Shown here: one piece after another, positions 1-12,269 of the stretch
Numbering within the stretch: position 1 is the first letter of the stretch
How the letters are laid out: the number at the start of each line of letters is the position of its first letter
Assembly (NCBI GenBank): GCA_018398815.1
Contig: CM031611.1
Location: 45,670,894-45,734,893, forward strand
Direction: 5' to 3'
DNA length: 64,000 nucleotides
Origin: Conus ventricosus
Taxonomy: Eukaryota > Mollusca > Gastropoda > Neogastropoda > Conidae
Translations under genes and position numbers: made by a program
Notes under the pieces: model-generated
The model's database searches: none
Told to the model about the DNA's origin: nothing
Seen by the model: the letters and a program-made list of their open reading frames with translations, nothing else

Positions 1-228
1 AATTCTCTCTGTGCGTCCTGAGGACACTCCAGTTGCAGCATGGACATTCCCTCAGGACGCTGACTTTAGGCTTTTTCTTTTGTTTTTTTCCCCCTGTTTG
101 GGACTGCCACAAAACATATTGGTTAAGCTTTCACATTGTGTTTCTCAAGATTTATCTTCTATAAAGAACTTCTAGTTAACAAAGAATAGATTATAAGACC
201 TCATATCTTTGCTTTCATGTTATTGCAG

Positions 229-270
229 TTGCGGTCGACTGGGCTATAAGCAACATTACCTTACCTTACC
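229..270 (+). mobile_element. 42-bp LINE 3'-end insertion with 12-bp TSD
   Basis: The segment begins TTGCGGTCGACTGGGCTATA and ends in a CTTAC-type tail. It is flanked on both sides by the same 12 bases, ATGTTATTGCAG (217-228 and 271-282). This is the structure of target-primed reverse transcription that stopped after copying about 40 bases. The same 3'-terminal sequence occurs at 303-358, in reverse at 60811-60862, and at the end of the long I-like LINE near 21.7 kb. Confidence 0.85.
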
Positions 271-302
271 ATGTTATTGCAGGAAGTGCTACCCAAAATC
301 TT

Positions 303-358
303 CAGCCCTGATGTGGCCCTTGCGGTCGGCTGGGCTATAAGCAACATTATCTTATCTT
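303..358 (+). mobile_element. 56-bp LINE 3'-end insertion with 12-bp TSD
   Basis: The segment runs from CAGCCCTGATGTGGCCC to an ATCTT-repeat tail. The flanking direct repeats are ACCCAAAATCTT at 291-302 and 359-370. It lies only 20 bp beyond the second target-site copy of the 229-270 insertion, so two independent events of the same family hit neighbouring sites. It shares its 3' sequence with the full-length copy ending near 21.73 kb. Confidence 0.85.
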
Positions 359-504
359 ACCCAAAATCTTTTTCATCTAGACATTCATGTTCCATCAAGA
401 TCTCTCCATTCTTCTTCCACTTACCAAAGTTCAAGAGAGAAAGGAGTGGGTTTTAGTATTTCTACTGTACAAACCTGGAACTCATTGCTCACAGTCCCCC
501 ACTC

Positions 505-855
505 TCATCTTTCCAGACTAATCTAAAAGCGTTTCTTTTGAGGCAGTCTTTTTTTTCCTGATGCCTTTCTCTGGACTAATCTAAATGCATTTCTTTTGAG
601 GCAGTCTTTTTCCCCCGATGCCTTTCTCTAGACTAATCTAAAAGCATTTCTTTTGAGGCAGTCTTTTTTCCCCGATGCCTTTCTCTAGACTAATCTAAAA
701 GCATTTCTTTTGAGGCAGTCTTTTTCCCCAATGCCTTCCTGTAGACTTATTTAAAAGCATTTTCTTTTGAGGCAGTCTTTTTCCCTGATGCCTTCATCTA
801 GACTAATCTAAAAGCATTTCTGTAGAGGCAGTCTTTTCCCCGCATGCCTTCCTCA
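505..855. repeat. Minisatellite, unit about 56 bp, six copies
   Basis: About six head-to-tail copies carry the recurring core AGACTAATCTAAAAGCATTT, then TTGAGGCAGTCTTTTTCCCC and GATGCCTTTCTCT. Copies differ by point changes and small indels, mostly in the T/C run. No coding potential is visible. Confidence 0.85.
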
Positions 856-1930
856 TTTATGTGCCTGTTTGTGGTAGTGGTGTGAGTGCATTTGTATGCA
901 TGAGTGCGTGTAATGGGTCTTGATCATGGGTGTGAGTATGCATGGGAAAGGTGGGGAGAGAGAGAGCGCGTGCAGGCATGCCTGCGAATATGTGTGTCAA
1001 AAAAGTGAAATGTATTCAAGCTTCTTATTGTGAGAAACGAGAAAGGCAGTATGGTAACTGCACAGCGAGGAATGGTACCACTATTGTGAGAAACTCTTCA
1101 TTCTTCAGGAAAATCAATGATGTGCCCTCTGATGTCAGAGAACATACGGATGAAGAAGAGAACACTGACTGAATGTCAACCTTCTCCGGTACCTCCATTT
1201 CCTATCCTTCACAAAACAACTCATGCTTCAACTATACCCAGCCCACCTTCCCCAATTCTGTGTGTACTCAAAGCCTTGATCCCTCCTGATCCTGTACCCA
1301 TTCACCCCCCAACTCAACGACCAAAAGACTATGATATGACCTAAGAAACTGACGACCAAACTTCATCAAAACGAACATTCACTCATTCGCACTAGTCATA
1401 CCAAAAAACAACAAAAAACACTTGTTTGCAAATAATGGTTTTCTCCCACTACTTAATTGTTCAGCATTATAATGGTTTTATTTGAGTACATTTTTTTTAC
1501 TTCACAGAGAAGGGAAAGGAATAAGTGTTTTTGTAGTAGATGAGATATGTTTGATATGCTGGAAAAAAATTCAAAGAAAGAATTTTAGAAAGTATGAATA
1601 GGATATGATTTTTTTTTATAATGAAAATTTGAAGTTCAGGTGATTGATTGAAATATTGCAATAACATAATATGAACTTCCAGAAAAGTGATTTTGAAAGT
1701 GTGAGAACTGGACTGTGCAAGACAAGAGTAGATTTATATTTGTTTTAAAGGAAATCGAAGAAATGAAAAGTTTATATCATTTAGAATGAGCTGTTCTTGA
1801 GTATGACATTAATGATTTTTATATGTAGGTAATGTGATATCAGATAAGTTTTGCTAAAAATAATAGAGCCTAGAGTTAATTATGTATTGTGGGTAAATGA
1901 TTCTTTAATTCTTTTGGGGAGGAATGTAGT
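856..1930. other. Unassigned AT-rich intergenic sequence
   Basis: There are only short open frames without family resemblance. I see no RNA gene, promoter element or intact transposon end. A short GA-rich patch lies near 955-970. Confidence 0.5.
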
Positions 1931-4700
1931 GTTGGTCACCAGCCTCGTTGTTATAGCCTATAACATGAATGTATTCCATGAGGACGAATAAGAGATGTGT
2001 GCGCCTAGAGCTGTTGACACGGCTATGTGACATAGTTTTTGACGATGAAACCATTCATTTTGGAATTATTTATTGGTCTCCAAATTGTTCATTTGAAGAA
2101 AACAACAATCTAAACATCATGGTTAGTACTTTCTTTAGTGATGAGTCTATGAAAGGAACTAAAATCCTGGTTGCTGATTTTAATCACCATGAAATTAACT
2201 GGCAAGAAGAAGTTTGTTCTAGTGGTCCTGAACATTCTGCTATTAAATTTTCAAGAACTACCTTAGACAGCTACTCCATTCAGTTGGTTTCTGAACCAAC
2301 TCATTTTAGAGCTCTACAAAGGCCAACTACTATTGACCTGATCTTGTGTTCAAATCCAAACAAAATTGAAGATGTTGATCACCATCCTCCAATTGGCAAG
2401 TCATCACTCTGCAATTTCCTTCAGCATAGATCTTGAGAATGATACAAATGAAAGTAAATCTGGAAATTTTACTTTATGGATAAGGGAAACTTTGAAGCTA
2501 TGAGAGACAAATCAAGGGAATACACTGAGATTCACTATTACTCAATAAAACTGTGGAAGAGATTTGGACTCAAATCACTAGTAAACTTCTCAAGACAAGC
2601 ATGTTCCTTCCAAAGAATTCTTTTCTGGTCCAGGATTCAATTTAAAAAAAAAGACAATTCCTTTTACAGTTCTTGACAAGATCAGAACCAAAAGACAAGC
2701 TCACAAATGGATAAAAGGTTCAGAACACAGCCTAACTATGCTTACATAAGAGCAAGAAATCACTCTAAATGGGCTACAGATAAGTCTGTGAAAGAAAAAG
2801 AGAAAATTAGCTAGCAATATTAAAACTAACCCTAAAGCATTCTTCAATTATGTTAACTCAAAGACAAAACCTAAAGAACCTATTGGGAACCTAGTGACCC
2901 CTAATGGTGAATTAATTACAACGGATAAAGGGAAGGCTAAGGTCTTAAATGACTTTTTTACTAGTGTGTTTATGGATGAAGATGTAGAGAATATTCCTGA
3001 TTTAAAAAAAAAACGCAGATAGAAAACTATTTTCTGTTTCTGAAAAGAGTTTGAAAGAAAGACTGTCCAAGCTAAATATTAACAAAGCTGCTGGATCTGA
3101 CAAAATTCATCCGAGAGTATTAAAGGAATTGAGTGATGTTTTGGCTTTTCCTTTAAAAGTACTATTGATAAGACACTACAGTGTGGTAATTAAGCTACCT
3201 ATAGGATGGAAGGTAGCTTAGGTAAAACCAATTTTTTAAAAAGGCGATAAAAAAGTGTCCAGATAACTACAGACCAGTAAGTTTGACTTGTGTAAAGTTT
3301 TAGAGAGTGTACTCAGAGATTTGCTACATTCTCATCTGATAGATAATGGCTTGCTCTCAGACTGTCAGTATGGTTTTACCACTGGAAGATCCTGTGTTTC
3401 ACAGCTGCTCGCCACCTTAAATAATTGGATGGGAAAGCTGGATGATGATATGCCAGTTGATGTAGTTTATTTAGACTTGCAGAAAGCTTTTGATACTGTA
3501 CCACATAAAAGACTAATATCTAAACTTGAAGGCTATAGAATAGGTGGAGACATACTCTCATGGATTACTGATTAATAGACAACAATATGTTGAAGTTAGA
3601 AATCAGGTTCCTGATCTTGGGAAAGTTACTAGTGGGGTCCCCCAAGGTAGTGTCCTGGGACCCATCATGTTTATTTACTACATAAATGATATGCCTGATG
3701 TTGTTAGTAGTCTGGTCAAAATCTTTGCTGATGATAAAAAAGTTTACACCCCTATAGAGACAGTTGATAATTTCACTAAATTATAGAAGAGTATTGATGA
3801 ACGTGTTGCATGGACAAATGCCAGGCAGATTAAATTCAATAATAAGAAGTGTAAAGTTCTTCATGCAGGTAAAAATAATCCTAGGTATGATTATTATATG
3901 GAAGGTGTATTGCTTGAAGAGACTAATGCTGAAAAAGACCTAGGAGTGATAATAGACCCTGATTTATCATTTGATAAACACGTTAATGAAACCATTAAAA
4001 GAGCAAATAGACTAGCTGGGATGATTACAGGCAATATTTAGTGCAAAGATAGTGAAGTAATGGTTATTTAAAACACTAGTCAGACCGGTTATTGAATATG
4101 GCAATGCTGTTTGGACAACAAATTTGAAAAAACACAGTAATCCCATCGGAGATATTCGAGAAGATTTACAAAAATGATTAGTGGATTGCAGAAGTATTCA
4201 TATGAACAAAGGCTTCAGTTTTTAAAATGACCAATTTTGGAATACAGGCGCCTACGTGGTGACATGATTAAAACTTACAAACTCACACATGGATTTTATG
4301 ACGTTAAAACCACTGGCACATTATTTCAGTTGAATACAGAATCTACAACTAGAGGGCACCAGTTCAAACAACAACAAAAAATTATGAAAACTTCAAAAGC
4401 AGCAAACTTTTTCACTAACAGAATTAATATTGGAATAACTTGCAAGTCAATGTTGTTGGAGCAGAAACTGTTAACGCTTACAAAAACTGTCTTGATAAAC
4501 ACTGGATACACCTTATGTTTCAAACAAATATTGACTTGCATTTTTAGAAACCACGCATGTGCTTTATAAAAGTGCGAGAATAAGACCAAAATATTTCCCG
4601 CTAAACCATAAAATTATCTACACTGAGCAGGCCAATGGCTGAAAATGCCTAATATGCCACTGATATGATTTGATATGATATCATATGATATGGCTGAGCA
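1930..4700 (+). mobile_element. Decayed CR1-like non-LTR retrotransposon (LINE)
   Basis: Two LINE domains are visible in order on the + strand. At 1969-2436 there is an APE-type endonuclease: VADFNHHEINW corresponds to the GDFN active-site block, and EPTHFRALQRPTTIDLIL is the family's conserved block. At 3250-3790 there is a reverse transcriptase with YLDLQKAFDTVPHKRL (motif A), SGVPQGSVLGPIMF (motif B) and FADDKKVY (catalytic FADD, motif C). The thumb and C-terminal part continue in broken frames to about 4.57 kb. The copy ends in a TGATATGATA-type tail near 4680. Stops and frameshifts interrupt every domain, so it is inactive. Placing it in the CR1/L2 group rests on motif style only. Confidence 0.85.
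3288..3786 (+). pseudogene. LINE reverse transcriptase fragment (motifs A-C)
   Basis: Two overlapping open frames (3288-3575 and 3544-3786) together carry the palm of a non-LTR reverse transcriptase. The first holds YGFTTGRSCVSQLL and DLQKAFDTVPHKRL. The second holds VTSGVPQGSVLGP and IFADDKKVY. The frame change near 3550-3575 is a small indel. The catalytic Asp pair is intact, but the protein is broken up- and downstream. Confidence 0.85.
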
Positions 4701-5279
4701 TCCTGTTTCTGTTGCCATTTAGTTTGAATTAATTGTCAGCTGTGTTATTGTTATACTTTTATGGATCTATTCTAAGCATCATCATCAAGGTCACTATAGG
4801 CATTATCGTTTGCTTTTGTTTTTGTTTCGGTATATTTTTTTCAGTCCGATAGTTTTGTTTTTTAAATCACAAACAGTGATTTCCCTTGAATACATACGCT
4901 TCCGGTTCTCCACCACCATTTTGTAACGAGACGAAAACGCGAGGACCATTTCTATCGCATCTTCTCAAAAGCTTTTCCTAATTCTGTGTTCATCTGAGCT
5001 ATAAAAAAGGTTAGTATTTATCATGGTTCGTGTAATTTATGTTCTAGCGTAAAGATTGATTTTCTGAACATGAAACTTGTGTCTTGCAATGTTATTTAAC
5101 TCGAAGTCGCAACCCAAATCTTCTTCCAGATGGGGATGTTTAACCTGCCCCGTGCTCACAGTCTTCAAGTAGACTATTCTGGCACACAGGTTGCATGCAT
5201 TGTGTATTTTCGTGTAGCCGGTACTCACCCGTCTTAGGACATGAGCATCGGGATCTTTAGAGTCCGTGTATGATCTTTA
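4701..5279. other. Unassigned spacer between two LINE copies
   Basis: The sequence is AT-rich with no recognised gene. It separates the tail of the first LINE from the 5'-truncated start of the second. Confidence 0.45.
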
Positions 5280-6579
5280 ATGCATGTGACAATTTTATTA
5301 GATTTTTCTAAAGCCTTTGATAAGGTTGACCATGAGGGCCTGCTGCTTAAATTAGAACACATTGGCATTGGCGGTTCTTTGCTAAAATGGGCCAGATCAT
5401 TCCTCGTTGGGAGAACGCAGAAAGTTGTTGTGGAAGGGTCGTCATCCCATTGTAAACCAGTCTTGTCGGGTGTACCACAGGAACTGTTCTGGGGCCCTTG
5501 TTTTTCTTAATTTATATAAATGACATAAGTAGAAATCTCTCTCCTGGAACTACTATAAGGCTTTTTGCAGATGACAGTTTAGTATATAGAACAATCAGAA
5601 GCAAGAATGATATACGCATTCTACAAGAAGATCTAAACGCTTTACAAGAGTGGGAAAGAACTTGGAAAATGGAATTTCATCCCCAAAAGTGCCAAGTGTT
5701 GCGTATAGGCCTATGTAACAAACGCTCACCAATTAGATCAGATTATTCTATCCATAATACTATTCTTAAAGAAACTAATGCTGCAAAATATTTAGGCGTG
5801 ATTATAGATAGTCGTCTCAAATGGAAAGAACATTACAATTTAGTATGTAAGAAAGCAAATAACATCTTAGCTTTCTTATACAGGAATATCAATGACTGCC
5901 CCCAAAAGGTTAAAGACGACTGCTACAAAACACTGGTTAGACCAGTACTGGAATATGGTTGCTCAGTTTGGGATCCTTAACCATCTAAAGGACATTGATA
6001 ACCTTGAAAAGATTCAGAAGAGAGCAGCACGGTTCGTAACAGGGAACCACATCAGAGAAAAGGGGAATACTAGGAAGAACATGAGGAAATTAGAATGGAA
6101 ACCCTTAGAAGAGAGAAGAGCTTTTATTAAACTTAACACCTTTTTCAAAGGCAGAGCTAAAGTAATTGATATTCCAATGGAACAACTAGTATTGAATAAA
6201 AGTAGCACCAGGAGTGGCGGTCAATGTTATACCATACCTGCATCAAATATTGACAGTCACTTACATTCTTTTTATCCCAGTTCTGTACGGCTGTGGAACT
6301 CACTGCCGGGTGCCATCAAGATTGCCACAGGTGCAATCTCATTCAAAAAACAGGTTGATTCGACAGTTTTGAGATCTACATATTGACGTTTTCTATTTTT
6401 ACTTCCCCAGATATTTTATTGAATATCGAGTGCGACCCCTTGTTGCAAAGTTTGCTCCAGGGGCCAACAGTCTGAGTCGCACTGTTTTATGTTATTTTAT
6501 TCTACTTTTTAACATGCGCGCTGGTGACCTACTCGTTTTTGAGTGAACCAGTATTTTAGGAAGAAGAAGAAGAAGAAGA
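5280..6579 (+). mobile_element. 5'-truncated CR1-like LINE, second family
   Basis: The copy begins inside the reverse transcriptase. LLDFSKAFDKVDHEGLLLKL is motif A, SGVPQ near 5470 is motif B, and IRLFADDSLVYRTI is motif C. The C-terminal part follows (KYLGVIIDSRLKWKEH, then YGCSVWDP, then SFYPSSVRLWNSLPGAI). Three overlapping open frames (5280-5510, 5498-5980, 5892-6386) are joined by only two frameshifts, so the copy is fairly young. It ends with about 180 bp of 3' UTR and an (AAG)n tail at 6559-6579. A second copy of the same family, much more degraded and split by another LINE, lies at 14.36-22.45 kb. Confidence 0.88.
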
Positions 6580-6748
6580 CACAGACTAAACCTCGGTTTA
6601 TAATTATAGTCCCATCCGAACGACTATATGGGGGATGGAGTCAGAACCAATGTTAACTCCGAGGGAAAAATCCCCCTCTGCCGAAATTCGAACCCGCAAC
6701 CCCAGGATCACGAGTCCGGCGCTCTACCAACTGAGCTATCGGCCCCCT
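6580..6748 (-). mobile_element. tRNA-derived SINE
   Basis: On the - strand the copy starts with a tRNA-like head. It has an A-box-like TAGCTCAGTTGG (about 6727-6738) and a B-box-like GGTTCGAATTT (about 6684-6694). A body follows that ends GGATGGGACTATAATTATAA, then CCGAGGTTTAG. The T stem does not pair and the 3' acceptor strand is absent, so this is not a functional tRNA gene. Its 3' end abuts the (AAG)n/(CTT)n tract that also forms the tail of the adjacent LINE. The body resembles conserved SINE central domains known from invertebrates, but I cannot name the family securely. Confidence 0.7.
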
Positions 6749-9700
6749 AAGGGCAGGTTTGTCCCTCAAATCACACGATTTTCGGCAATTTGAAATAAAA
6801 TCATAAAAAGTCACCTACTTTACCTAGGAGCATGTAACATACACCATTGGATAGAAGAAACAATTTATTTATCAAAAATGCTTTCCTCGAGTGAGGAATC
6901 CACACAGTTAACATGATGCAAGTAATCCAAAATGATACACATTTACTTTTTGTGCACACTGTAATCCACTTCTTCATCCTCTCTATCCTCCCAGTCCCAC
7001 ACAAGTTTTAATTTAGGTACACTTCTGAGCTCTTGGCATTACCAGAAGAGAACATCGTTTTCATGATAATTGCATAAAACACAATAATTTTTACCACAAA
7101 ATGCTTGATCCACACTCATGTTCAGCACGAACCAACTTCGCCGGGCGCCACCATGTTCAAAATTGTGCAGTCGCGGGAACTGAGAGTAATACTATTCAAA
7201 TCCATATAAAACTACTACAGAATATAGGTATAGAACAGTCTTAAGGGAAGCAGTTGCAAAAAAGACCCTAAGCAATACTTGAACAGAGATTTATTGCCCT
7301 TAAAGACAGTTTTATAGTCAAACTGTGTCGGAAGCATGCATCCCACACCATTTCAAGGGAAGTGAACAGTGGGAAATCCGCTTCCGACAATACTCGATTG
7401 ATTTAACAGTTGGATGTTGATCAATGATCATGGTCTTCTGAAGCTAAGCATAGATAACTTGTCCAGTTTATATAAAAGAATGATTTACTTTGAACAACAA
7501 AATGTTCTGCAATGCAGGCGTGAAGAAATTTATAATGAATTTATGACTAGTATAATCTCACAAACATATGAGTTACACTCTGATACAGTATACCTATAAC
7601 TTTCTCTTCTTTGTCTGCATCTGATCCTATGGCTCTCTTTGGACAGAAGAATGTCATGCTTTGAACATTTTTGCTTTGTTTGCAAGAACTGTTTAAGAGA
7701 AGGAAGGTAATGTTCTGCCTCAGTGACTGACCAGTCAGTTTTCATGATCAATGGATGTGGGTGAGGATAGGCTTAGTTTCTGGCTTTGCCCTCTGCTTAC
7801 ACTCCCCTCCTTTCCCGTTAATCGTCATCGTCAGTGGTTGAGTTTTACGTCTTATTGGCCGGAGGCCCTTAACTCACTCAGTAAAAAGTACTGGCAGTTT
7901 TTTTCCCTTTTGAGTAGTTCTCCACAGTTGGGGTCACTGGGGGGTCACCCAAAAAAACCCATTTACACCTGAACAAAATATGTTTGATTTACTTATCTTC
8001 GTTTATTGAATTTTATTTATGCTAAGGAAACTGTGTGAGCAGCCCATAGCCCCAAAACAGAAAATTATGTTTACCAGGGAGAAATTTCTAACAAAAAATG
8101 GCATCCAAAAACCAGAACGCTTACCATTGCTCGCTTCTAAAGTTCGTTTTTGTAAAGATCGTCACCCTCGGTCAAAAATTCTCATACAGAACTAAAGATT
8201 AAGGATGCATTGATGTATTGGCATACAAATCTGGTGTTTTTGATTTGTCGCCTCGACGAACAATGTCTGTAAATTTCCGGTAACGTCCGCTACATGCGGT
8301 GTCACAGTCGGCGACCGACTTTAAGCCTTCTGCCGCAAGTTGGCAGACGACAGTTGCACACAACTCATATAAACATCAATTATCTATGCAATGAAAATTC
8401 ATATTAAACTGCATTTTTGTAATTCAAATCAAACAAGTGCGTTTGCATTTAATGCCTGCCTACCTTGAGCTGAAGAGATCTAAGCAAAGTGAAAAATTTG
8501 TTCATTTTCATTGTCCTATTTGTTTGTGTCTTGCCTGAAGAAGACCTAAGAGGTCGAAACACGTCATGTTTTGTCTTGTGACTCATTTGTCCACGTTTCT
8601 CTTGGCGGTTCGCTAACATTTATTTAAGATCAATGGTTTGCTTTGTTTGTTTTTTTATAATTTTGCATCATGATTTGGAGTCACACGTAATGCTGTTACC
8701 ACAAACATTTTAAAAGCTCTTGTCAGAGCTGTGTTTTGCACAGTCTGTTTCCCAATCTTTGGCTTTAATCAACGAGCTGTAGCTAATAATGCTGAGGTGT
8801 TCACTGAATGCTGGTCCAGGATGTCTTCACTGTGGTATTGTCAGTACCCAAGGTAACCGCATTAGAGTGTCTGCTGTCACACTAAATGCAGGTATCTACA
8901 TCCAAAACTTTAAAATAGTTTTCATCTCTTTTGTGTCTAGTGGCTGGTATTGATGAGTAACTTCAACTTTAGTTACAGTTTGTTTTAATTACAGCTTTTG
9001 TTTTACAATTACTGACACTATGGTGTCACAGTGAAATGCTGTTACTTTTCTGGAACACGTAACTTCTATCGCACATATTTGAAGATATGAATCACTTGCT
9101 GCTGTTTTGATGTCTACAGAATCGTTACTCATTTGGCTCTTTAAAAATCGCTGAATATATAGGCATTTATTACAAAATTTGAAAACTGAGCCATTTTCCG
9201 CTTTCGGGTCCCAACAGTGGAGAACTACTCTTGTACTTTCTTACAGGACTGACCATCTGTAAGTGTTATTTAGTTAATTTTAAAAAAAAACACTAAAAGA
9301 AAAAGAAAGTTACTGTTAGTACAACTAGAAAGGTCATGAAACTTTCAGAACTGTGTAGAAAAATAGAGTTAGTTGGGTGAAAATATTAAACTTCCTACCT
9401 TCATCTTTCATCTTCAAGAACCAGGTGAAAAATATCTTCTTTTTTTTTCCAAACCGAATTGACACTGGCAGATATACAGTATATATAAATATATATGTAT
9501 CCAGGGAAGTACAATGTTTTAAAATCATCTGTTCACTCAAAAAATAAATCAAGAAATGTCTAGAGAGTTAAGGACAAGATACACTTGCAGACTGAACTCT
9601 GCATATTTCATGGCAGTTGTTGTCGTTGGCAAGAGTGTGTGGTTCTATGTGTGGGCTGTTTTTAGTCACTCTCTCAGCTCTGGTTCTGCGTGAACATCCC

Positions 9701-10954
9701 AGTTCTTTGTGTGGTGCTCCCCTGAAGTGGGAATGTGGCTGCCCACGTGGTGGGGTAAATGAAAACAGTCACACGCATAATGTTCTCATCCCCAGCTGAT
9801 GCATTTGTACCATAGTGTTCAAGTACTTCGGCTGTTCAGATGATCCCTGGAGTCTCTTAGCCAGGGTACAGCAACAACTGTGTGGTGTTGGTCAGCCAAT
9901 GGTGGGCATCGGTTTCCTTTGCCTCTTCCCCCCTCAAAAGGCCTGTCTTCGGTGCCACCAGGTGGCCTTCTTCATGCTCAGGTGGCAATCGTCCTGTGCC
10001 ATGTTGGGCCAGCTCAAAGAGGGAGCAGGACGAAACTTGCTGGAGCGCTGCATGAATCTGTTCTATGGTCCACACAGACTGCGGCTGAGCAGCCAGTATT
10101 GTAGCCCAACCCCTAGAGGGCGCACCCATGCCCACACCTCAAAAAGCATGGTATCCCAGGCCACGGTAATTGTAATTAGGCAGCACTCCATCACCGATTG
10201 CCCCACATCTCTAGGAGCTATCCCCAGGCGACACGGGCTAGACCCACCATCACCCTTACGGCTGGGTTTGCTCTCCCTTGGTGTTCGCTGCTATGTCATC
10301 TCGCAGGAAATTCCACTCTTTTTCCTGTATCCCTTCCTTTTTAAGGGTTTTGTGCTGTTATGATTCTCTTCTTCCACTGCTGGCTTCTTTCAAAAACTTG
10401 GAATGGGAGTTGCCAAGTTTTGTCCTTGGTTTGACCCCTGTTAGCCTGACCTCATGTCCAGATCCAGTGTCTGAGTTTGTCTGGCCATCCTAGAATTGTG
10501 TGCTTACATGAGAGTGTGCTGTGCACAAATTCCAGTGTTTTCTGTGGGGAGTGGAGGGCGATGCATGTTGTTTCCTTTTTGTGCCGATTCCAAGTGGAAG
10601 AGGTTGCCTACAGAGTCGGCATGTCAGTCAGGCTGGCAGTGCAGGCAGTGCTTTTCTCCAGTTGCACTGGAGTTTTGCGTTTTGTACTGCCCAGGATGTG
10701 GACAGATTCCAAGAGATTGACTTGGAAGAAATCAGTCGGTGCTCAACCTCATGGCAGCAGCAACCTTGGTGAGGCTGTGCTGTTTACTGTGCTGCACACG
10801 TAATACTATTAAACGCTTGGGGCTCTCAAGCACAACTTTGCGCAGGTGACGCCAGTGATTCAGAACGAACTGATGAGATGAGTGTTTCTCAAGTGCATAA
10901 GTTGAGGGAAAACAGGAAGGAAATGAATTGAAATGCATCTGGTACAGCGTCATG
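6749..10954. other. Unassigned non-coding sequence
   Basis: No gene is recognised in these 4.2 kb. The part from about 9.6 to 10.9 kb is richer in G+C and contains open frames on both strands, the longest 182 codons on + (9815-10363). None shows a known motif. The only structured element seen is the hammerhead-like core at 8535-8559. Confidence 0.45.
8535..8559 (+). ncRNA. Hammerhead-ribozyme-like core, probably inactive
   Basis: The order CTGAAGA - A - GACCT - AAG - AGGTC - GAAA copies the hammerhead layout: a CUGANGA box, stem II and a GAAA box. The five-base stem II pairs perfectly with a three-base loop. The usual CTGATGA is CTGAAGA here, a change in the catalytic core that should abolish cleavage. 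Such cores are known in Penelope-like retroelements. I see no Penelope protein nearby, and stems I and III are not clear. Confidence 0.35.
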
Positions 10955-12263
10955 CAGGCTTCTGCTGGGTGAAAATCTTTCCGGTCCCAGGGACCCCTTC
11001 ATCAGATTTTTAAGGGGTCCCAGGCTAACATTAAGGGGTCCCTACACCACAATAAAAACAACAAAATATACGTTAAAAAATTGCATCCCTGCACGCGCAC
11101 TCCAATTGTCACAGACACATCGTCACAATAAAAACAACAAAATAAACATCAAAATTGTATCCGTTCTCGATCTTGCTCCTCTGCTACGCTTTTTCGCTTT
11201 TGTGATGATGATTTCGTTAACCACGCTTCGAGAGACATGTTGGAAACAAAGGCTTCGCGGAAATGCCTCTCTCCTGCCGGGAAAGTGACAAGCGTCATCG
11301 TGACATCACATGGCTCAAAGTAGGAAAATTCGGTCAACTGAAAACGATGCTGTGGCCTAGCGTTAAGCTTAGTCAGTCAGCCTCAGCAGACGACAAAAGT
11401 GACCGACGTATGTTGTTAGGAGGCTGCCCTACTCGCTTTGTTACTGTTTAAACTCGAAAAGGGATGGGTTCGGTCCGAAGTGTAGCAGACCTACGATGTT
11501 ACGGCACCCAACTTACGATGTTGAAGGCAGTCTTTTCTCACTTTATGTCTGACTTCACCAAAATTTGAAGGGTCACGGCTGTTCAGAGCAAGCCACTTAG
11601 TTCTGAGAGGCAGGGGAGTTTACAGCTCTCCCACAGCTGCAGAGGCCAAGCCGTGAATGCAGGTCAAGGAAAGGGGTGTTTTCTGCAGGCTGCTCTCCAC
11701 CAGCCAGCTAACCGTGCTGTACTCGACCAACTGAATGTCATCTGTGTACAGCTGGTCTGGCAGCAATGTGTTCGGCATTGATGAGCGGCCATTACAAATG
11801 GGGCTCTTAGTTTGATAATCAGTGGTTGTCATGAAAAATGTAATATATCTGTGCTCTTGAGATGACTGAAAAGGCGAATTCCCGACAATTCTTTTAATAC
11901 CAAACTCGACTAGGTTTATTTCCTGTAGATAATGTAGATACGGCATGAAAGCTTGTACACAAGAAGTCAGGCGATATTAAAACAATGACAACACACACCA
12001 CACACACAATTGTGCAAGAATGACGTCATCACTTTCTGGGAACTTAATTTTCCCTAGTTAACTGGTACACAAGTTTGATACATGCCTCCGCTTGGACTAC
12101 AACAACAAAAATGTTGGGTCAGAAATGTGTAAGGCTTGTTTGTTCGGCCCTATAACTGTCTCGAATGGGACAGAAAAATAAAGCTGTGGGGTCCCTGGGG
12201 ACCCCTTACACGGACACCCAGTGCGTCCCCTGTATGCATTTTTTTGCGTTTTCAGAAGCCCTG
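10955..12263. mobile_element. Non-autonomous hAT-like transposon, 6-bp TSD
   Basis: The ends are CAGGCTTCTG on the left and, read inward from the right, CAGGGCTTCTG. The exact 6-mer GTCATG flanks both sides (10949-10954 and 12264-12269). Just inside the ends, both sides carry a GGGTCCCNGGGACCCC-type block, an additional subterminal inverted repeat. No transposase domain is visible, so the element would need a partner's enzyme. CAGG-type ends with a 6-bp duplication fit the hAT relatives that make 6-bp duplications. Confidence 0.75.
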
Positions 12264-12269
12264 GTCATG

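Larger units (their letters stand above)
1..500. other. Non-coding upstream sequence with two LINE micro-insertions
   Basis: No coding region is recognisable. The stretch is AT-rich. Its only interpretable content is a pair of very short retroposed LINE tails (229-270 and 303-358), each flanked by an exact 12-bp direct repeat and described separately. Confidence 0.6.

Noticed and set aside
6670..6750. A tRNA gene on the - strand
   Set aside because: The A and B boxes are good, but the T stem does not pair, the acceptor strand is absent and a SINE body follows. It is a tRNA-derived SINE head.
9815..10363. 182-codon open frame on + and 92-codon frame on - (9857-10135)
   Set aside because: They overlap on opposite strands, show no motif and no clear splice context, and the region's higher G+C makes chance frames more likely.
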